From NCBI GenBank assembly GCA_903871465.1, contig CAIQHB010000056.1, positions 78,246 to 142,245 on the forward strand: a DNA stretch of 64,000 nt. Reading direction: 5' to 3'. Position 1 is the stretch's first letter; every line of letters starts with the position of its first letter. Source of the DNA: an uncultured Methanosarcinales archaeon (GTDB lineage: Archaea > Halobacteriota > Methanosarcinia > Methanotrichales > Methanotrichaceae). The notes under the pieces were generated by a model. It had not been told where the DNA came from, ran no database searches, and saw only the letters and a list, made by a program, of their open reading frames with translations. Shown in pieces: positions 18,788-29,282 of the stretch. A program made the position numbers and the translations under genes.

Positions 18788-20077
18788 TCAAATCTCCCTG
18801 GGGTCGGTGATGTACCCGGTGATGGCGCTGGCTCCGGCTGTCGCTGGCGAGCAGAGGTAGACGAAGGCTTGCGGGCTGCCCTGCCGTCCCACGAAGTTTC
18901 GGTTCGAGGTGGAGAGGCCGTGCTCCCCCGCACCAAGGAGGCCGAAGCTTCCGCCCATGCAGGGTCCGCAGCAGGCCGACTCGAACATCGCCCCCGCCTC
19001 CATGAACTTCTCTATGAGCCCAGCATGCAAGCACTTCATGTACTCCTCCCGGCTGGCTGGAACCACAATCATGCGCACCCCTCTGGCCACTGGTTCCCCT
19101 TTCATCAGCTCCGAGGCGAGCTGCAAGTCCTCGAACCGGCCGTTGGTGCATGAGCCCAGGAACACCTGATCGATCTTTGTCTTGGGAACCCGGCTTATGG
19201 GCAAGACATTATCGACATTATGGGGCATAGCGATCTGAGGCTCGAGATCGTCCACATTCCAGCTCTTCCTGGAGACCACGGCATCCTCGTCCCCCCGGAC
19301 GATGCCCGCTTTCACGGCTGCCCTGTCCTTCACCCGACTCTCCAGGTAATTTATTGTGGTCTCATCCGTCTCGAAGATGCCGGCCTTGGCTCCCATCTCA
19401 ATGGCCATATTGGATACCGTCATCCTCTCGGGAATGCTCATCCTGGCCGCAGCCTCGCCCTTGAACTCGCAGGCCAGGTAGTTGGCGCCATCCGCCCCAA
19501 TGTCGCCTATAATGCGAAGCACCGCATCCTTTGAGGTGACGCGAGAAGGCAGCCTTCCCTCTATCATGAGCTGCAGGGTCTTGGGCACCATGAACCAGAG
19601 CGACCCCGTGGCAAAGACGGATGCCATGTCCGTAGATCCGACCCCTGTGGCAAAGGATCCAAAGGCCCCGTAGGTGCAGGTATGCGAGTCAGTTCCCACG
19701 ATTATGCTACCGGGAAGTACGTGGCCCTTCTCGGGCATGACCTGGTGGCATACGCCGCAGAAAATATCGTAGTTGAGAATGCCCTGCTCTGTTGCGAACT
19801 TGCGCAGCATGATATGATTTTCCGCCGCCTTCAGGCTGTCCGCAGGCACCTGATGATCAAAGAGCAGCACGATCTTGGAGGGATCCCAGACCTTGGCGTC
19901 TTTGCCCGCGATCTCATAGAATCCCTTGACCGCCAGGGGACCGGTGATATCGTGAATCATGGCTCCGTCTATCTTCGCCATGACGAACTCGCCAGAATGC
20001 ACCTCTTTACTTGCCGCTCTGGAAAATATCTTCTCCGACAGGGTTTGGCCACTCATGAGCATTGTCATCTCATCCAT
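18788..20077 (-). CDS. leuC: 3-isopropylmalate/homoaconitate dehydratase large subunit
   Basis: [48 protein letters not shown] 4Fe-4S ligands. Confidence 0.88.
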   Translation of the reverse strand: MDEMTMLMSGQTLSEKIFSRAASKEVHSGEFVMAKIDGAMIHDITGPLAVKGFYEIAGKDAKVWDPSKIVLLFDHQVPADSLKAAENHIMLRKFATEQGILNYDIFCGVCHQVMPEKGHVLPGSIIVGTDSHTCTYGAFGSFATGVGSTDMASVFATGSLWFMVPKTLQLMIEGRLPSRVTSKDAVLRIIGDIGADGANYLACEFKGEAAARMSIPERMTVSNMAIEMGAKAGIFETDETTINYLESRVKDRAAVKAGIVRGDEDAVVSRKSWNVDDLEPQIAMPHNVDNVLPISRVPKTKIDQVFLGSCTNGRFEDLQLASELMKGEPVARGVRMIVVPASREEYMKCLHAGLIEKFMEAGAMFESACCGPCMGGSFGLLGAGEHGLSTSNRNFVGRQGSPQAFVYLCSPATAGASAITGYITDPREI

Positions 20078-20212
20078 GATAAATAAATCTTAACCTTGCC
20101 GGGACGGAAAATCAATTAAAAAGTCTTCAGACTATTTCAAAGCCTTTAAATAAAACAGATGAATCAACGATGTACAAGAGATTACATCATAGTTGGAAAA
20201 TGGAGTGTCCAG

Positions 20213-21565
20213 ATGAAGATCAAGTACTTGCTCGACGAGGAAGAGATCCCCAAGAAGTGGTATAACGTTGCTGCAGACATGCCTACGCCCCTGGACGCAC
20301 CTCTGCATCCCGGGACGCTAAAGCCACTCACTGCCGAGGATATGGAGATGATCTTCCCCAAAGCGCTCATCCGGCAAGAGATGAGCACGGACCGCTGGAT
20401 AGACATCCCAGAAGAGGTACGCGACATCTACAGGCTCTGGAGGCCAACGCCACTGTTTCGGGCCGCAGCACTGGAGAAGGCACTCAAGACACCGGCCAAG
20501 ATCTACTACAAATATGAGGGTGTCAGCCCGGCAGGAAGCCATAAGCCCAATACGGCAGTTCCTCAGGCCTACTACAATATGAAAGAGGGCATGGAGAGAC
20601 TGGCCACGGAGACCGGCGCGGGCCAGTGGGGCTCGGCCCTGAGCTTGGCCACCTGTCTCTTCGACATGAAGTGCACAGTCTACATGGTGAGATCAAGCTT
20701 TGACAGCAAACCCTACCGCAAGAGCGCCATGCGCGTCTGGGGGGCAGAGTGCCTGGCCAGCCCGTCCGACCGGACAAATTATGGCCGACAAGTCCTGGCC
20801 AAGATGCCAGACACACCTGGAAGCCTGGGCATTGCCATCTCTGAGGCGGTTGAGGACGCTGCGAGCCACGATAATACCAATTATGCACTGGGGTCAGTGC
20901 TCAATCATGTCCTTCTCCATCAAACCGTTGAGGGCTTGGAATTGAAAAAACAGTTCAAAATGACAGACGACTATCCAGATATCATGTTCGGCTGCTGCGG
21001 CGGCGGGAGCAACTTCCCGGGAATGGTTTTCCCCTTCATTCCCGATAAGATGAAGGATAAGAAGGATCTGCGCATGGTCGCATGCGAGCCTTCTGCCTGT
21101 CCCAGCCTGACGAAAGGGCTTTATGCCTACGACTTTGGCGACACCGCGGGCATGGCACCTGTGATAAAGATGTACACCCTGGGCCACGACTTCATACCGC
21201 CTGGAATTCATGCCGGCGGCCTGCGCTACCATGGAGACGCTCCACTGCTCTGCAACCTGGTTCACGATGGCCTGATCGAGGCCGTAGCCCTGCAGCAAAA
21301 CGAGGTCTTTGAAGCGGCCACACTCTTCGCCCGCACGGAAGGCATAATTCCCGCCCCGGAGGCGGCTCACGCCATAAAGCCCGCCATTGAAGAGGCACGA
21401 AGGTGCAGTAAGACGGGCGAAGAGAAGATCATCTTCATCTCCCTGACAGGACACGGCCACTTCGATCTGGCGGCCTACGATGCCTATAACGACGGCAAGC
21501 TGATAGACTACGAGTATCCCGCCGATCTGGTGAAGCAGTCTCTCGCCAAGCTGCCCCAGGTTTGA
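20213..21565 (+). CDS. trpB: TrpB2-type tryptophan synthase beta-like protein
   Basis: [38 protein letters not shown] (PLP Lys), [18 protein letters not shown]; long archaeal form. Confidence 0.88.
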   Translation: MKIKYLLDEEEIPKKWYNVAADMPTPLDAPLHPGTLKPLTAEDMEMIFPKALIRQEMSTDRWIDIPEEVRDIYRLWRPTPLFRAAALEKALKTPAKIYYKYEGVSPAGSHKPNTAVPQAYYNMKEGMERLATETGAGQWGSALSLATCLFDMKCTVYMVRSSFDSKPYRKSAMRVWGAECLASPSDRTNYGRQVLAKMPDTPGSLGIAISEAVEDAASHDNTNYALGSVLNHVLLHQTVEGLELKKQFKMTDDYPDIMFGCCGGGSNFPGMVFPFIPDKMKDKKDLRMVACEPSACPSLTKGLYAYDFGDTAGMAPVIKMYTLGHDFIPPGIHAGGLRYHGDAPLLCNLVHDGLIEAVALQQNEVFEAATLFARTEGIIPAPEAAHAIKPAIEEARRCSKTGEEKIIFISLTGHGHFDLAAYDAYNDGKLIDYEYPADLVKQSLAKLPQV

Positions 21566-21575
21566 GGGCTCGGTT

Positions 21576-22712
21576 TTGATGGCAGGAAGGGCCGGGAAGA
21601 TCGGCTTCCTGATCAACCCCGTTGCAGGCATGGGCGGAGCTGTAGGCCTGAAGGGCACGGATGGCCTGGCCGAAGAGGCAAGGGCCAGGGGGGCCAAACC
21701 CCAGGCGGCCGAGCGGGCCCGGACATGCCTCTCTAAACTCGCCCGGGAATCGAAAAGCCTTCTCTTTTTTACCGCCAGCGGCGAGATGGGCGAAAGGGCT
21801 TTGCACGAATGCGACCTGCATTATGAGGGAGTCTATGAAGCCTCAGAAGAGTCCAGCTCAATTGATACAAAAGCCGCCTGCCAGGCCTTCCTGGAAAAAG
21901 GAGCGGATCTGATCCTATTTTGCGGAGGCGATGGTACGGCGCGGGATGTGGCGTCAAAGACAGATCAGGTGCCTATCCTTGGCATTCCGGCAGGCGTGAA
22001 GATGCATTCCGGTGTCTTTGCCGTCAGCCCTGAAGCCGCAGCAGAGCTGACGCTCGGCTTTGTCCGGGGCGAACTCAAAGTCAGAGATACAGAGATCGTG
22101 GATGTAGACGAAGATCTCTACCGCTCTGGAGTTTTGCAGACCAGGCTTTATGCCGTAGCTAAGACGCCATACCTTCCCGTGCTGGTGCAGGATAGAAAGA
22201 GAATCTATAGCTCCTCAAGCGAGGAGGAGTTCAAGGACCAGATAGCTCTTTTCGCCGGCGAGTTCATGAGGGACGGCTCAGCCTATATCATAGGAGCGGG
22301 AACAACTACCGGCAGGATAGCCGAGCATTTGGGAGTCGAGAAGACACTGCTGGGCGTAGATGTGGTTCAAAATGGGTTGCTGATCCTGAAAGACGCCGCT
22401 GAGAAAGACCTGCTGGACCTGCTAGATAGGGTTAAGAGCGCCAAGATCATCATCTCCCCCATCGGAGCGCAGGGCTTCATCCTGGGTCGAGGCAGCCAGC
22501 AGATAAGCGCAGCAGTAATAAGGAGAGTAGGCACGGAGAACCTGATAATAGTCTCCACGCCCCATAAGCTGGCGGAGCTATCCTATCTCCTGGTGGACAC
22601 GGGAGACCCTGAAATTGACAGAAGCCTGAGCGGAAAGAGGCAAGTAGTAACCGGATACAGGATAGCTCAGAGAAAGGATGTCTTTGCCGCGTCAATGCCT
22701 CCCGGCTCTTGA
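21576..22712 (+). CDS. ATP-NAD kinase family protein (COG3199-like)
   Basis: GFLINPVAGMGGAVGLKGTDG, LILFCGGDGTARDV, GIPAGVKMHSGVFAVSP. Confidence 0.88.
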   Translation: MMAGRAGKIGFLINPVAGMGGAVGLKGTDGLAEEARARGAKPQAAERARTCLSKLARESKSLLFFTASGEMGERALHECDLHYEGVYEASEESSSIDTKAACQAFLEKGADLILFCGGDGTARDVASKTDQVPILGIPAGVKMHSGVFAVSPEAAAELTLGFVRGELKVRDTEIVDVDEDLYRSGVLQTRLYAVAKTPYLPVLVQDRKRIYSSSSEEEFKDQIALFAGEFMRDGSAYIIGAGTTTGRIAEHLGVEKTLLGVDVVQNGLLILKDAAEKDLLDLLDRVKSAKIIISPIGAQGFILGRGSQQISAAVIRRVGTENLIIVSTPHKLAELSYLLVDTGDPEIDRSLSGKRQVVTGYRIAQRKDVFAASMPPGS

Positions 22713-23395
22713 TGGGTATCAGTTATCTGCGGATTTTCCGGAGTTGCCAGGGCGAAATGCTATGCCGAAAATGCGGTGCAACTTTTCGGTGATGCACATT
22801 CGGTGACATTGATGCCGGAGGAGACCGGCTTGGAGATGACACACGAAAAGAGCGAGAAGAGCTACATACGTCCCCTGAAGACCCGGCATGCTCCGGTTCA
22901 TACGAGCCAGCCGTCGCCGCCAACAGAATAGAGTACTTGGAGCGAGAAGAGAATTGGTTAATAAAGTGAGGCGTGTTCATGTCAAGATGATGGTAACTGC
23001 CTTTGCTTTTAGCCCATATCAGCTACGTACACTGAAAAAGTCCGGAACTATTTAGCTTAGTTGAAGCCATAGAAGAATGATCAAAAAAATAAGAGCGATC
23101 AAAAGAGAAATGGATATCAATAGGATGATTGCAGAATGCATTTCTCAAAAATACCCCTTGAAATGTGGTAATTGGAATCCCCTATTGTCTTTATCCCTAT
23201 GTCTTCTTGGATTACATGGCCAGGCATTTTTTCTTTTAATCGGCTTTTGCTGGGCGGGCTAAAATCCGATACCGTAAAGAGATGTTGGCATTTTGAGGAG
23301 TAAGGCGACGTAGATAGCGCACACAAGAATATCTCAAGCCATTGGATGAGGGTGAATAGCACCCTCACCGTTGCTGAGCTCTTTGCGTTCGATAT

Positions 23396-24127
23396 TTACC
23401 ATACATAGATCCAAACCACGTTGCTCCAACCCGATCTGCTGCCCCACATTGCCAGTTCATGCCAGCCGCGAGCGTCGCCTATGAATCTTCCGTGGAAGTA
23501 TCCTGGCATTCTGTAACCCAAGTTGCGCCAGCTACGCTGCCCATTGGGATACATCTCCCAGGACCAAATGGTTTGTGCTTGGTCGTTATAAGATAGCAGG
23601 CTTGTGCTTCTCCAGTAGAAGACCGCCGCGGGATCGGTCGTCCACATTCCATTGTACCGTGTCCAGACCTGCAGCCCGCCCACAAGCATATAAGCCATCG
23701 TTCCGCTGCCTGTAGACCCCATTCCACGTCCCGATGCCATCAATCCGCCGCTTGAAACCTCTTGCTGGCTCAAAGATTGACCCTCTGCATAATTCAGCGC
23801 CTCGGTACTCGATCCAGATGGTGCAGAAAGAGGCTGTGAAGCACTCGGTCCATCAGACGGATGGCTCCCCTCAACGGGTTCCAATGCAGGCGTGGGTCCT
23901 AGTTGAGGTCCTGGATAGTCAGGCCCATTCGGGTAATTCGGTCCCTGATAGTCCGGAGTCGAAGGATAATTCGGCCCAGGATAGTCGGGGATTGAAGGAT
24001 AGTCAGGTCCTTGATCTCCAGGTCCGTATGGTCCCTGTGGGACCGGCTGAGCGGTGGCGGCTGCTACAAATAAAATAAATGCAGTAAATGCCACTGCAGT
24101 CATTATCGATTTGTTCTTCATTTTCAC
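23396..24127 (-). CDS. Secreted protein with PDYPGPNYPS repeats and YPxG domain
   Basis: Signal-like N-terminus; tandem PDYPGPNYPS units; MYPNGQRSW...PGYFHGRFIGDARGWHEL...SNVVWIYVW. Confidence 0.7.
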   Translation of the reverse strand: MKMKNKSIMTAVAFTAFILFVAAATAQPVPQGPYGPGDQGPDYPSIPDYPGPNYPSTPDYQGPNYPNGPDYPGPQLGPTPALEPVEGSHPSDGPSASQPLSAPSGSSTEALNYAEGQSLSQQEVSSGGLMASGRGMGSTGSGTMAYMLVGGLQVWTRYNGMWTTDPAAVFYWRSTSLLSYNDQAQTIWSWEMYPNGQRSWRNLGYRMPGYFHGRFIGDARGWHELAMWGSRSGWSNVVWIYVW

Positions 24128-24152
24128 TCACCTGAGATTTGTTAATTTCCGT

Positions 24153-24962
24153 CTAACCAAAGCTCGAAGAGATGCTCATCGATCCTTCGCTGCTGCTCAT
24201 AGATGAATAACCTGAGCTGCTCGAGCCGTAGCTACCACCACTCCGAATGATTGTGCTTCCGGTCCTTGATACGGTTGAGCCCACGCCAGCTACCGGATTC
24301 GTCTGGCCTTGGCTTGCACTTCCCTGCACGTAGAACCTTACGATGTTGCTATAATAACCATTTATATTGTACCTTATCATGTGTGTTCCGGGAACATCTC
24401 CAAAGAACCACATCTTATATACGTGATAAGATCGGACGTAGCCCATGCCGAAGGTACGCACCTTCCCATCAGGATACATCTCCTCGATGGTTATTTGACC
24501 TTCTACACTGGGCGTAATCTCCTCCCTGGCGTATCCATTTAAGGGAACGCTCATTTCAGGATAGCGGTTCAAACCGGTTGAATCGACTATCCACAGGCCA
24601 TTTGGACCGGATTGCCCTCCAGCAGGCGTTTGCGCACCAAATCCCGGCGCAGTGCCAGTATCAGAGAGCTGGCCGTAATCCGTAGGCTTCTGAGTCAAAT
24701 AGCTGCTTCCCGGCGTGCCCCAGGAATTACTCCCTGCATTGCCGGATACGGGCTGGTTGGGGACAATCTCTTGCTGTGAAACAATATCGCTTGTGAATCC
24801 ACCATTGTTATCTGAGGGTATTTGCTGTGTTTGTGTAAATCCGCCATTATTTGGGGTGTCTGGAAATTCGCCAAGAACTCCCGCACTCTGATGTTGTGCG
24901 CTAGCAAACAAACATGAAAACAAGATGCAAACAATAAAACCTAATATCAAACTCGGTTTCAT
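24153..24962 (-). CDS. Secreted YPDG-domain protein with Ser-rich tail
   Basis: Signal peptide; MYPDGKVRTFGMGYVRSYHVYKMWFFGDVPGTHMIRY; tail GVGSTVSRTGSTIIRSGGSYGSSSSGYSSM. Confidence 0.7.
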   Translation of the reverse strand: MKPSLILGFIVCILFSCLFASAQHQSAGVLGEFPDTPNNGGFTQTQQIPSDNNGGFTSDIVSQQEIVPNQPVSGNAGSNSWGTPGSSYLTQKPTDYGQLSDTGTAPGFGAQTPAGGQSGPNGLWIVDSTGLNRYPEMSVPLNGYAREEITPSVEGQITIEEMYPDGKVRTFGMGYVRSYHVYKMWFFGDVPGTHMIRYNINGYYSNIVRFYVQGSASQGQTNPVAGVGSTVSRTGSTIIRSGGSYGSSSSGYSSMSSSEGSMSISSSFG

Positions 24963-25343
24963 AGTCCCTCCATAGAGCCTGAATGAAGAATGTATTTTCT
25001 TGGATTAAATAGATTTCTTAGAAGTAACTCAACAAGAGATTGGTGTAGGAAAAAAAACACAGCCATTCTCATTACTATGCACATTCAAGTTTTGGGCTTT
25101 CAGCTTCCGATAGTCTGAATGGGCCTTATAAATTTTTTGCATCAGAGTCTGAAAGGTCTCTATATGAGATCTATCTTCGAGGCGTCCCAGTTGAGATACA
25201 AATTCCTGCATAGAAATCCCACACATTACGGGAAGACCCGCCTGGGAAAGTGGATTTCCCATTCTCGGATATGTTTCCCCTTCTATGCAAAAAGCGATAG
25301 CAGCACAAGAATGAGTCAATAAGATAAGCCGCACACTCGAAGA

Positions 25344-26741
25344 TTAATTCGTACAGCTAACTCCCCTCTGTGCCATAACAAAGGAATCCGAAGCTTCTTT
25401 ATCCATTCCCATACCCATCAGAGCTTCTCCTTTCTGTTTCCAGTAGTCAGAGCAAGGTTTTATCTGGATTGCCCTATCAAAACAGTTTTCTGCCTCCTGG
25501 TATTGACCCATAATGTAAAAGGTATCCCCTTTGTCCTTCCAAGCATTGTCTCGGTTGGATTCTATGGCTATCGCCTTGTCGAAACAGCTTAAAGCCTCAT
25601 CATACTTCCCGAGGCCGCGTAGCGCCAATCCTTTCAGATCCCAAGCCAAATAGTTTTCAGGATCTAAGCCTAATGCTTGATCGTATAAACCTGCAGCTAC
25701 TTCGTAATTTCCTCCGTTATTTTGGGCGATACCCTGATCGATCAGGGCGTCTGCTCCTCCTGCAGTGGAGTAAGATGCCCGGCTCGGTGCTGTACTATTT
25801 TGATAACTTACTTCATCTTGACTTGAAGTGGATGTCTCTGCAGGTTTGCTGAGCTTGACAGTCTCAGCAGCATGTTTATTCGTCTCAAAACCTTCTGGCG
25901 GACGCAATGAAGTCTTCTCATATTGATCGCGAACACTGATTAATGTATGGCGGCTTCCCTTAAAGAAAGGCCCTCCAGGTTGGTCGGCAGACCAGTCCAG
26001 GTTCAACCATATATCTTTGGTATCGGTATCGATATGTGTGTAGATTTTATCGGTATCAAACGTCTGCTTGAGCCAATTGATTGTATCATTTATCCGATTA
26101 TTTGTGGCGTTGAGCTGCCCGAGATAAACCTCAGTATATGCATGTCCACCGGTACTATTATTCTGAGCCAGAATAATTCGCGAAGTTCCTCCGATGGATT
26201 CAACAAGTGCAGACATGAGGATAGCAAAATCATCGCAATCACCTGCGCCCGCGCATCCAGCATCCTTGCCCACCGTCAGGGACTCATTGGCGTAGTTTAA
26301 GTAATCCAGACCTCTTGGATCTCTTACATAACGCCAGTTCTCTTTTAGATAGCTGTAAATTGCGCTGACTTGTTCTATTGTATAGTCTCCCGGATGCTTG
26401 GCCTCAAGTAAAAGAGCCTCTTTATGGACGATGGGATTTTCTGGCTCCACTCGACAGTTAAGGGTCCTCTTGAGATTTGCTACCTTCGTCTCTGTTGTGC
26501 CACCGGGAGCGCTGCCGCCGCCTGTAATGGAATAATCGATCATCTCATTATCAGACGGCGCTGATACCAATGGCACACCTGCGAGATCGTAAGATGAACT
26601 GACCATGCTCTCAAGTTGATCTGTAGTATAGCTGCTGGCGACTGAATAGCTCTCATTAAACACGAAAGGAATGCTGAGAGCTGCTCCTACGCCAATAACA
26701 CTAAACACAATAACTAGCAGCATAAGGTTATGCTTTGGCAT
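25344..26741 (-). CDS. Secreted transglutaminase-like protein with TPR repeats
   Basis: GDCDDFAILMSALVESIGGTSRIILAQNNSTGGHAYTEVYLG; C-terminal TPR units (YLAWDLKGLALRGLGKYDEALSCFDKAI). Confidence 0.8.
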   Translation of the reverse strand: MPKHNLMLLVIVFSVIGVGAALSIPFVFNESYSVASSYTTDQLESMVSSSYDLAGVPLVSAPSDNEMIDYSITGGGSAPGGTTETKVANLKRTLNCRVEPENPIVHKEALLLEAKHPGDYTIEQVSAIYSYLKENWRYVRDPRGLDYLNYANESLTVGKDAGCAGAGDCDDFAILMSALVESIGGTSRIILAQNNSTGGHAYTEVYLGQLNATNNRINDTINWLKQTFDTDKIYTHIDTDTKDIWLNLDWSADQPGGPFFKGSRHTLISVRDQYEKTSLRPPEGFETNKHAAETVKLSKPAETSTSSQDEVSYQNSTAPSRASYSTAGGADALIDQGIAQNNGGNYEVAAGLYDQALGLDPENYLAWDLKGLALRGLGKYDEALSCFDKAIAIESNRDNAWKDKGDTFYIMGQYQEAENCFDRAIQIKPCSDYWKQKGEALMGMGMDKEASDSFVMAQRGVSCTN

Positions 26742-26869
26742 TTGAGATTCACTCTTCAGTATCAGATTAATTATTCAGGCCCAATGAAATACTTTGCGAC
26801 TCAGTTCATCTTAGCAACATGAACGCATCGGATAATCAAAAATTTGGTTCCGGATTCGATATCCAGAAC

Positions 26870-27610
26870 CTATACAACATCAATTGTTACGTAGTTGCTG
26901 GGCTTATCGAAGATCGTGAACAGAGTCACGTGTCTGCCCGGCGTATCGGCATAGAACCAGATATACTTGTAACCGGGTGTAGCAAATCCATAGCTGTAGA
27001 GTTTTATGCTGCCATCAGGATAGAACTCATAGAGCTTCATCGTTCCGGTATAGGGCACATACATTAAGTTCTGAATCCAGCCACCAACAGGACAGGTTGC
27101 ATACCACGACCATCCTGCGGAAGATGCAACCCAGAGCGCCGGTGATTTTGCTGAGAACACCTGATAGAACGATGTCCAGGGCATGAAAGTGCCACTGTAA
27201 TACACCGCAGTCGGCGGAGCGGTTTGAACATCGTAATTCAACAGAACCTTCTGTTGAGTGACGGGCGGAGCTTGGGTAGTATATGTCGCAGTTATCGTGC
27301 TGCTACTTACAGTACTTGCTGTTCGTCCAACGCTTCCCAATTGAATAACTGGCTTTCCGGTCTGAACTGTTGAAGTAACCGCTTTTTCAACCACAGTAGT
27401 TGTGGGGCCAGGTGTAGTAGTGACTAGTGTGGTCTGAGTTGGCTGACCTGCAACGGAGATAGGTGCTCCGGGATAAGCGCCATAGGTTTCGCCACTCTGG
27501 GTGTCCTCGGCTAGAACAATCCCAGTCAATGCAATGCCCAGGCAAAAAATACTTAGGAGCAATAATGCTTTGCGCAAGTTGAACATCATAATTCCCTCCT
27601 GCTTTTTCAA
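26870..27610 (-). CDS. Secreted YPDG-domain protein
   Basis: Signal peptide; LYEFYPDGSIKLYSYGFATPGYKYIWFYADTPGRHVTLFTIFDKPSNYVTIDVV; Thr-rich linker. Confidence 0.7.
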   Translation of the reverse strand: MKKQEGIMMFNLRKALLLLSIFCLGIALTGIVLAEDTQSGETYGAYPGAPISVAGQPTQTTLVTTTPGPTTTVVEKAVTSTVQTGKPVIQLGSVGRTASTVSSSTITATYTTQAPPVTQQKVLLNYDVQTAPPTAVYYSGTFMPWTSFYQVFSAKSPALWVASSAGWSWYATCPVGGWIQNLMYVPYTGTMKLYEFYPDGSIKLYSYGFATPGYKYIWFYADTPGRHVTLFTIFDKPSNYVTIDVV

Positions 27611-27639
27611 TTCCCTTTATTGTCAAGCTTGACCTTGAT

Positions 27640-28347
27640 CTATGCCGCATCGATTGTAATGTAGTTACTCGGAATATCGGCTATCGTGAGCATAGTTAGG
27701 TATCTGCCAGGCGTATCTACTTGGAACCATCTGTATTTGTAGCCCGGCGCAGCAAAGCCATAGCTATAGTACCTTGTTGTTCCGTCTGGATACAGATCAT
27801 ATACTTTCATGGTTCCTGTAACAGGAACGTACATCTGCTCTTGCATCCAGCCACCTACGGGACAGGTTGCATACCAGGACCAACCGACTGATGATGCAAT
27901 CCAGAGTGCAGGGGAGTTTGCCGGAAATACCTGATAGAACGATGTCCAGGGCATATACGAGCCGCTATAATATACGGTCGCAGGTGGAGCAGTCTGGATA
28001 TCATAAGTCAGCAAAACATTCTGCTGCACTACAGGTGGTGCCTGAGTATAATATACTGCAGTTACGGTACTTGGGTTAGGTGTCGTAACTGGATTGGTAA
28101 CAATTGCCCCTGTATTAGCGGCTGGCTGCACAACAGGTGTTGTAATAACTGTGGTGGGTTGTGTCGGGTACGCCGTTACTGTCGTAGGGGTTGTGACAGG
28201 AGTTGGAGTTTGGGTAGGTAACTGAGTGGGTCCATTCGGATAAGCGCCATAAGTTCCGTCATCTATGGCTACAACCATCCCGGTTAACAAGAGTCCTAGA
28301 CACAATATGCATAGGACCAGCAATGGTTTGAGCTGTCGGTTTCTCAT
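27640..28347 (-). CDS. Secreted YPDG-domain protein, tandem paralog
   Basis: Strong similarity to the 26870-27610 product (VYDLYPDGTTRYYSYGFAAPGYKYRWFQVDTPGRYLTMLTIADIPSNYITIDAA). Confidence 0.7.
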   Translation of the reverse strand: MRNRQLKPLLVLCILCLGLLLTGMVVAIDDGTYGAYPNGPTQLPTQTPTPVTTPTTVTAYPTQPTTVITTPVVQPAANTGAIVTNPVTTPNPSTVTAVYYTQAPPVVQQNVLLTYDIQTAPPATVYYSGSYMPWTSFYQVFPANSPALWIASSVGWSWYATCPVGGWMQEQMYVPVTGTMKVYDLYPDGTTRYYSYGFAAPGYKYRWFQVDTPGRYLTMLTIADIPSNYITIDAA

Positions 28348-28571
28348 TTTTTAACCTCCTACATCCTTATTTTAGCAATTTTTAGCAATTTAATTGCAGT
28401 AAAGACATTCTACAATATAAACAAATCTCTGAGAGGAAGCTTGTATCAATTTTAGACAAGGCTTGATAATACATTAGAAATAACTCGTCCCATACTAATC
28501 CAACGGTATTTATAAACACAAACCTTTTCATCATGGACGTCAATGAGTTCTGACAATAGAGGGATAAATAG

Positions 28572-29225
28572 ATGAAATTAAGCTTCCTTCTCTGGATTGG
28601 GCTAATCTTTCTGCTGGAACCTGCACTAACGGCAGATATTCCATACGTTTTCAACAATAGTTCATATGATGTGGGCAGCTACAACTCTGATCAGCTTGTG
28701 AACATCAGCGCTTCGTCCCCTGAGCTAGCCGGAGTGCCCCCGGTATCTGCCTCCAGAGATAGCGAGGTCCTGCTGTTCCCAGAGAACAAAACCTACAAGA
28801 CTGTAGGTGAGATCAAGAATGAGTTTGATTACAGGGTCTGGCAAAAAAAAGGCATGATTCTCTTTAATCAGGGCAGATACGATGAAGCTCTTCAAGCATT
28901 CGACCAATCGATACAGATGAATCCCAAAATTGCAGAAAGCTGGAGATACAAAGGCGTTGTGCTGCTGGTCACGCACCATGATCGAGAAGCAATCATGTGT
29001 TTTGATGTGGCAACTGCACTCGAGCCATCATTCGCGACCGCCTGGAACAACAAAGCTGAAGCCTTCTATGCCATGGGCAGATACGATGAAGCTCTTCAGG
29101 CTTGTGATAAGGCCATACAAATAGATCTCTGGTCTGCAAAAGCCTGGTATACCAAAGGCAGGATCTTGAAGACCAAAGCTAAGGAAGCATTTGCAAATGC
29201 TAGGGAAATCGAGCAGGAAAGCTAA
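28572..29225 (+). CDS. Secreted TPR protein sharing the transglutaminase-family N-terminus but lacking the catalytic domain
   Basis: DIPYVFNNSSYDVGSYNSDQLVNISASSPELAGVPPVSASRDSE followed directly by TPR units. Confidence 0.75.
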   Translation: MKLSFLLWIGLIFLLEPALTADIPYVFNNSSYDVGSYNSDQLVNISASSPELAGVPPVSASRDSEVLLFPENKTYKTVGEIKNEFDYRVWQKKGMILFNQGRYDEALQAFDQSIQMNPKIAESWRYKGVVLLVTHHDREAIMCFDVATALEPSFATAWNNKAEAFYAMGRYDEALQACDKAIQIDLWSAKAWYTKGRILKTKAKEAFANAREIEQES

Positions 29226-29282
29226 AATCAACCACAACAAGAACGCTTTCCCCTTTGCTAAAATGAGGTATCTCTGATCCCT

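Noticed and set aside
20894-21697. 267-aa minus-strand ORF opposite trpB
   Set aside because: Antisense to a clearly conserved gene; no recognisable domain
23905-24040. CRISPR-like tandem repeats
   Set aside because: Repeats are in-frame 10-aa protein units with no spacers
25029-25334. 101-aa minus-strand ORF after the transglutaminase-TPR gene
   Set aside because: No clear RBS, motif or signal peptide; not supported enough to list
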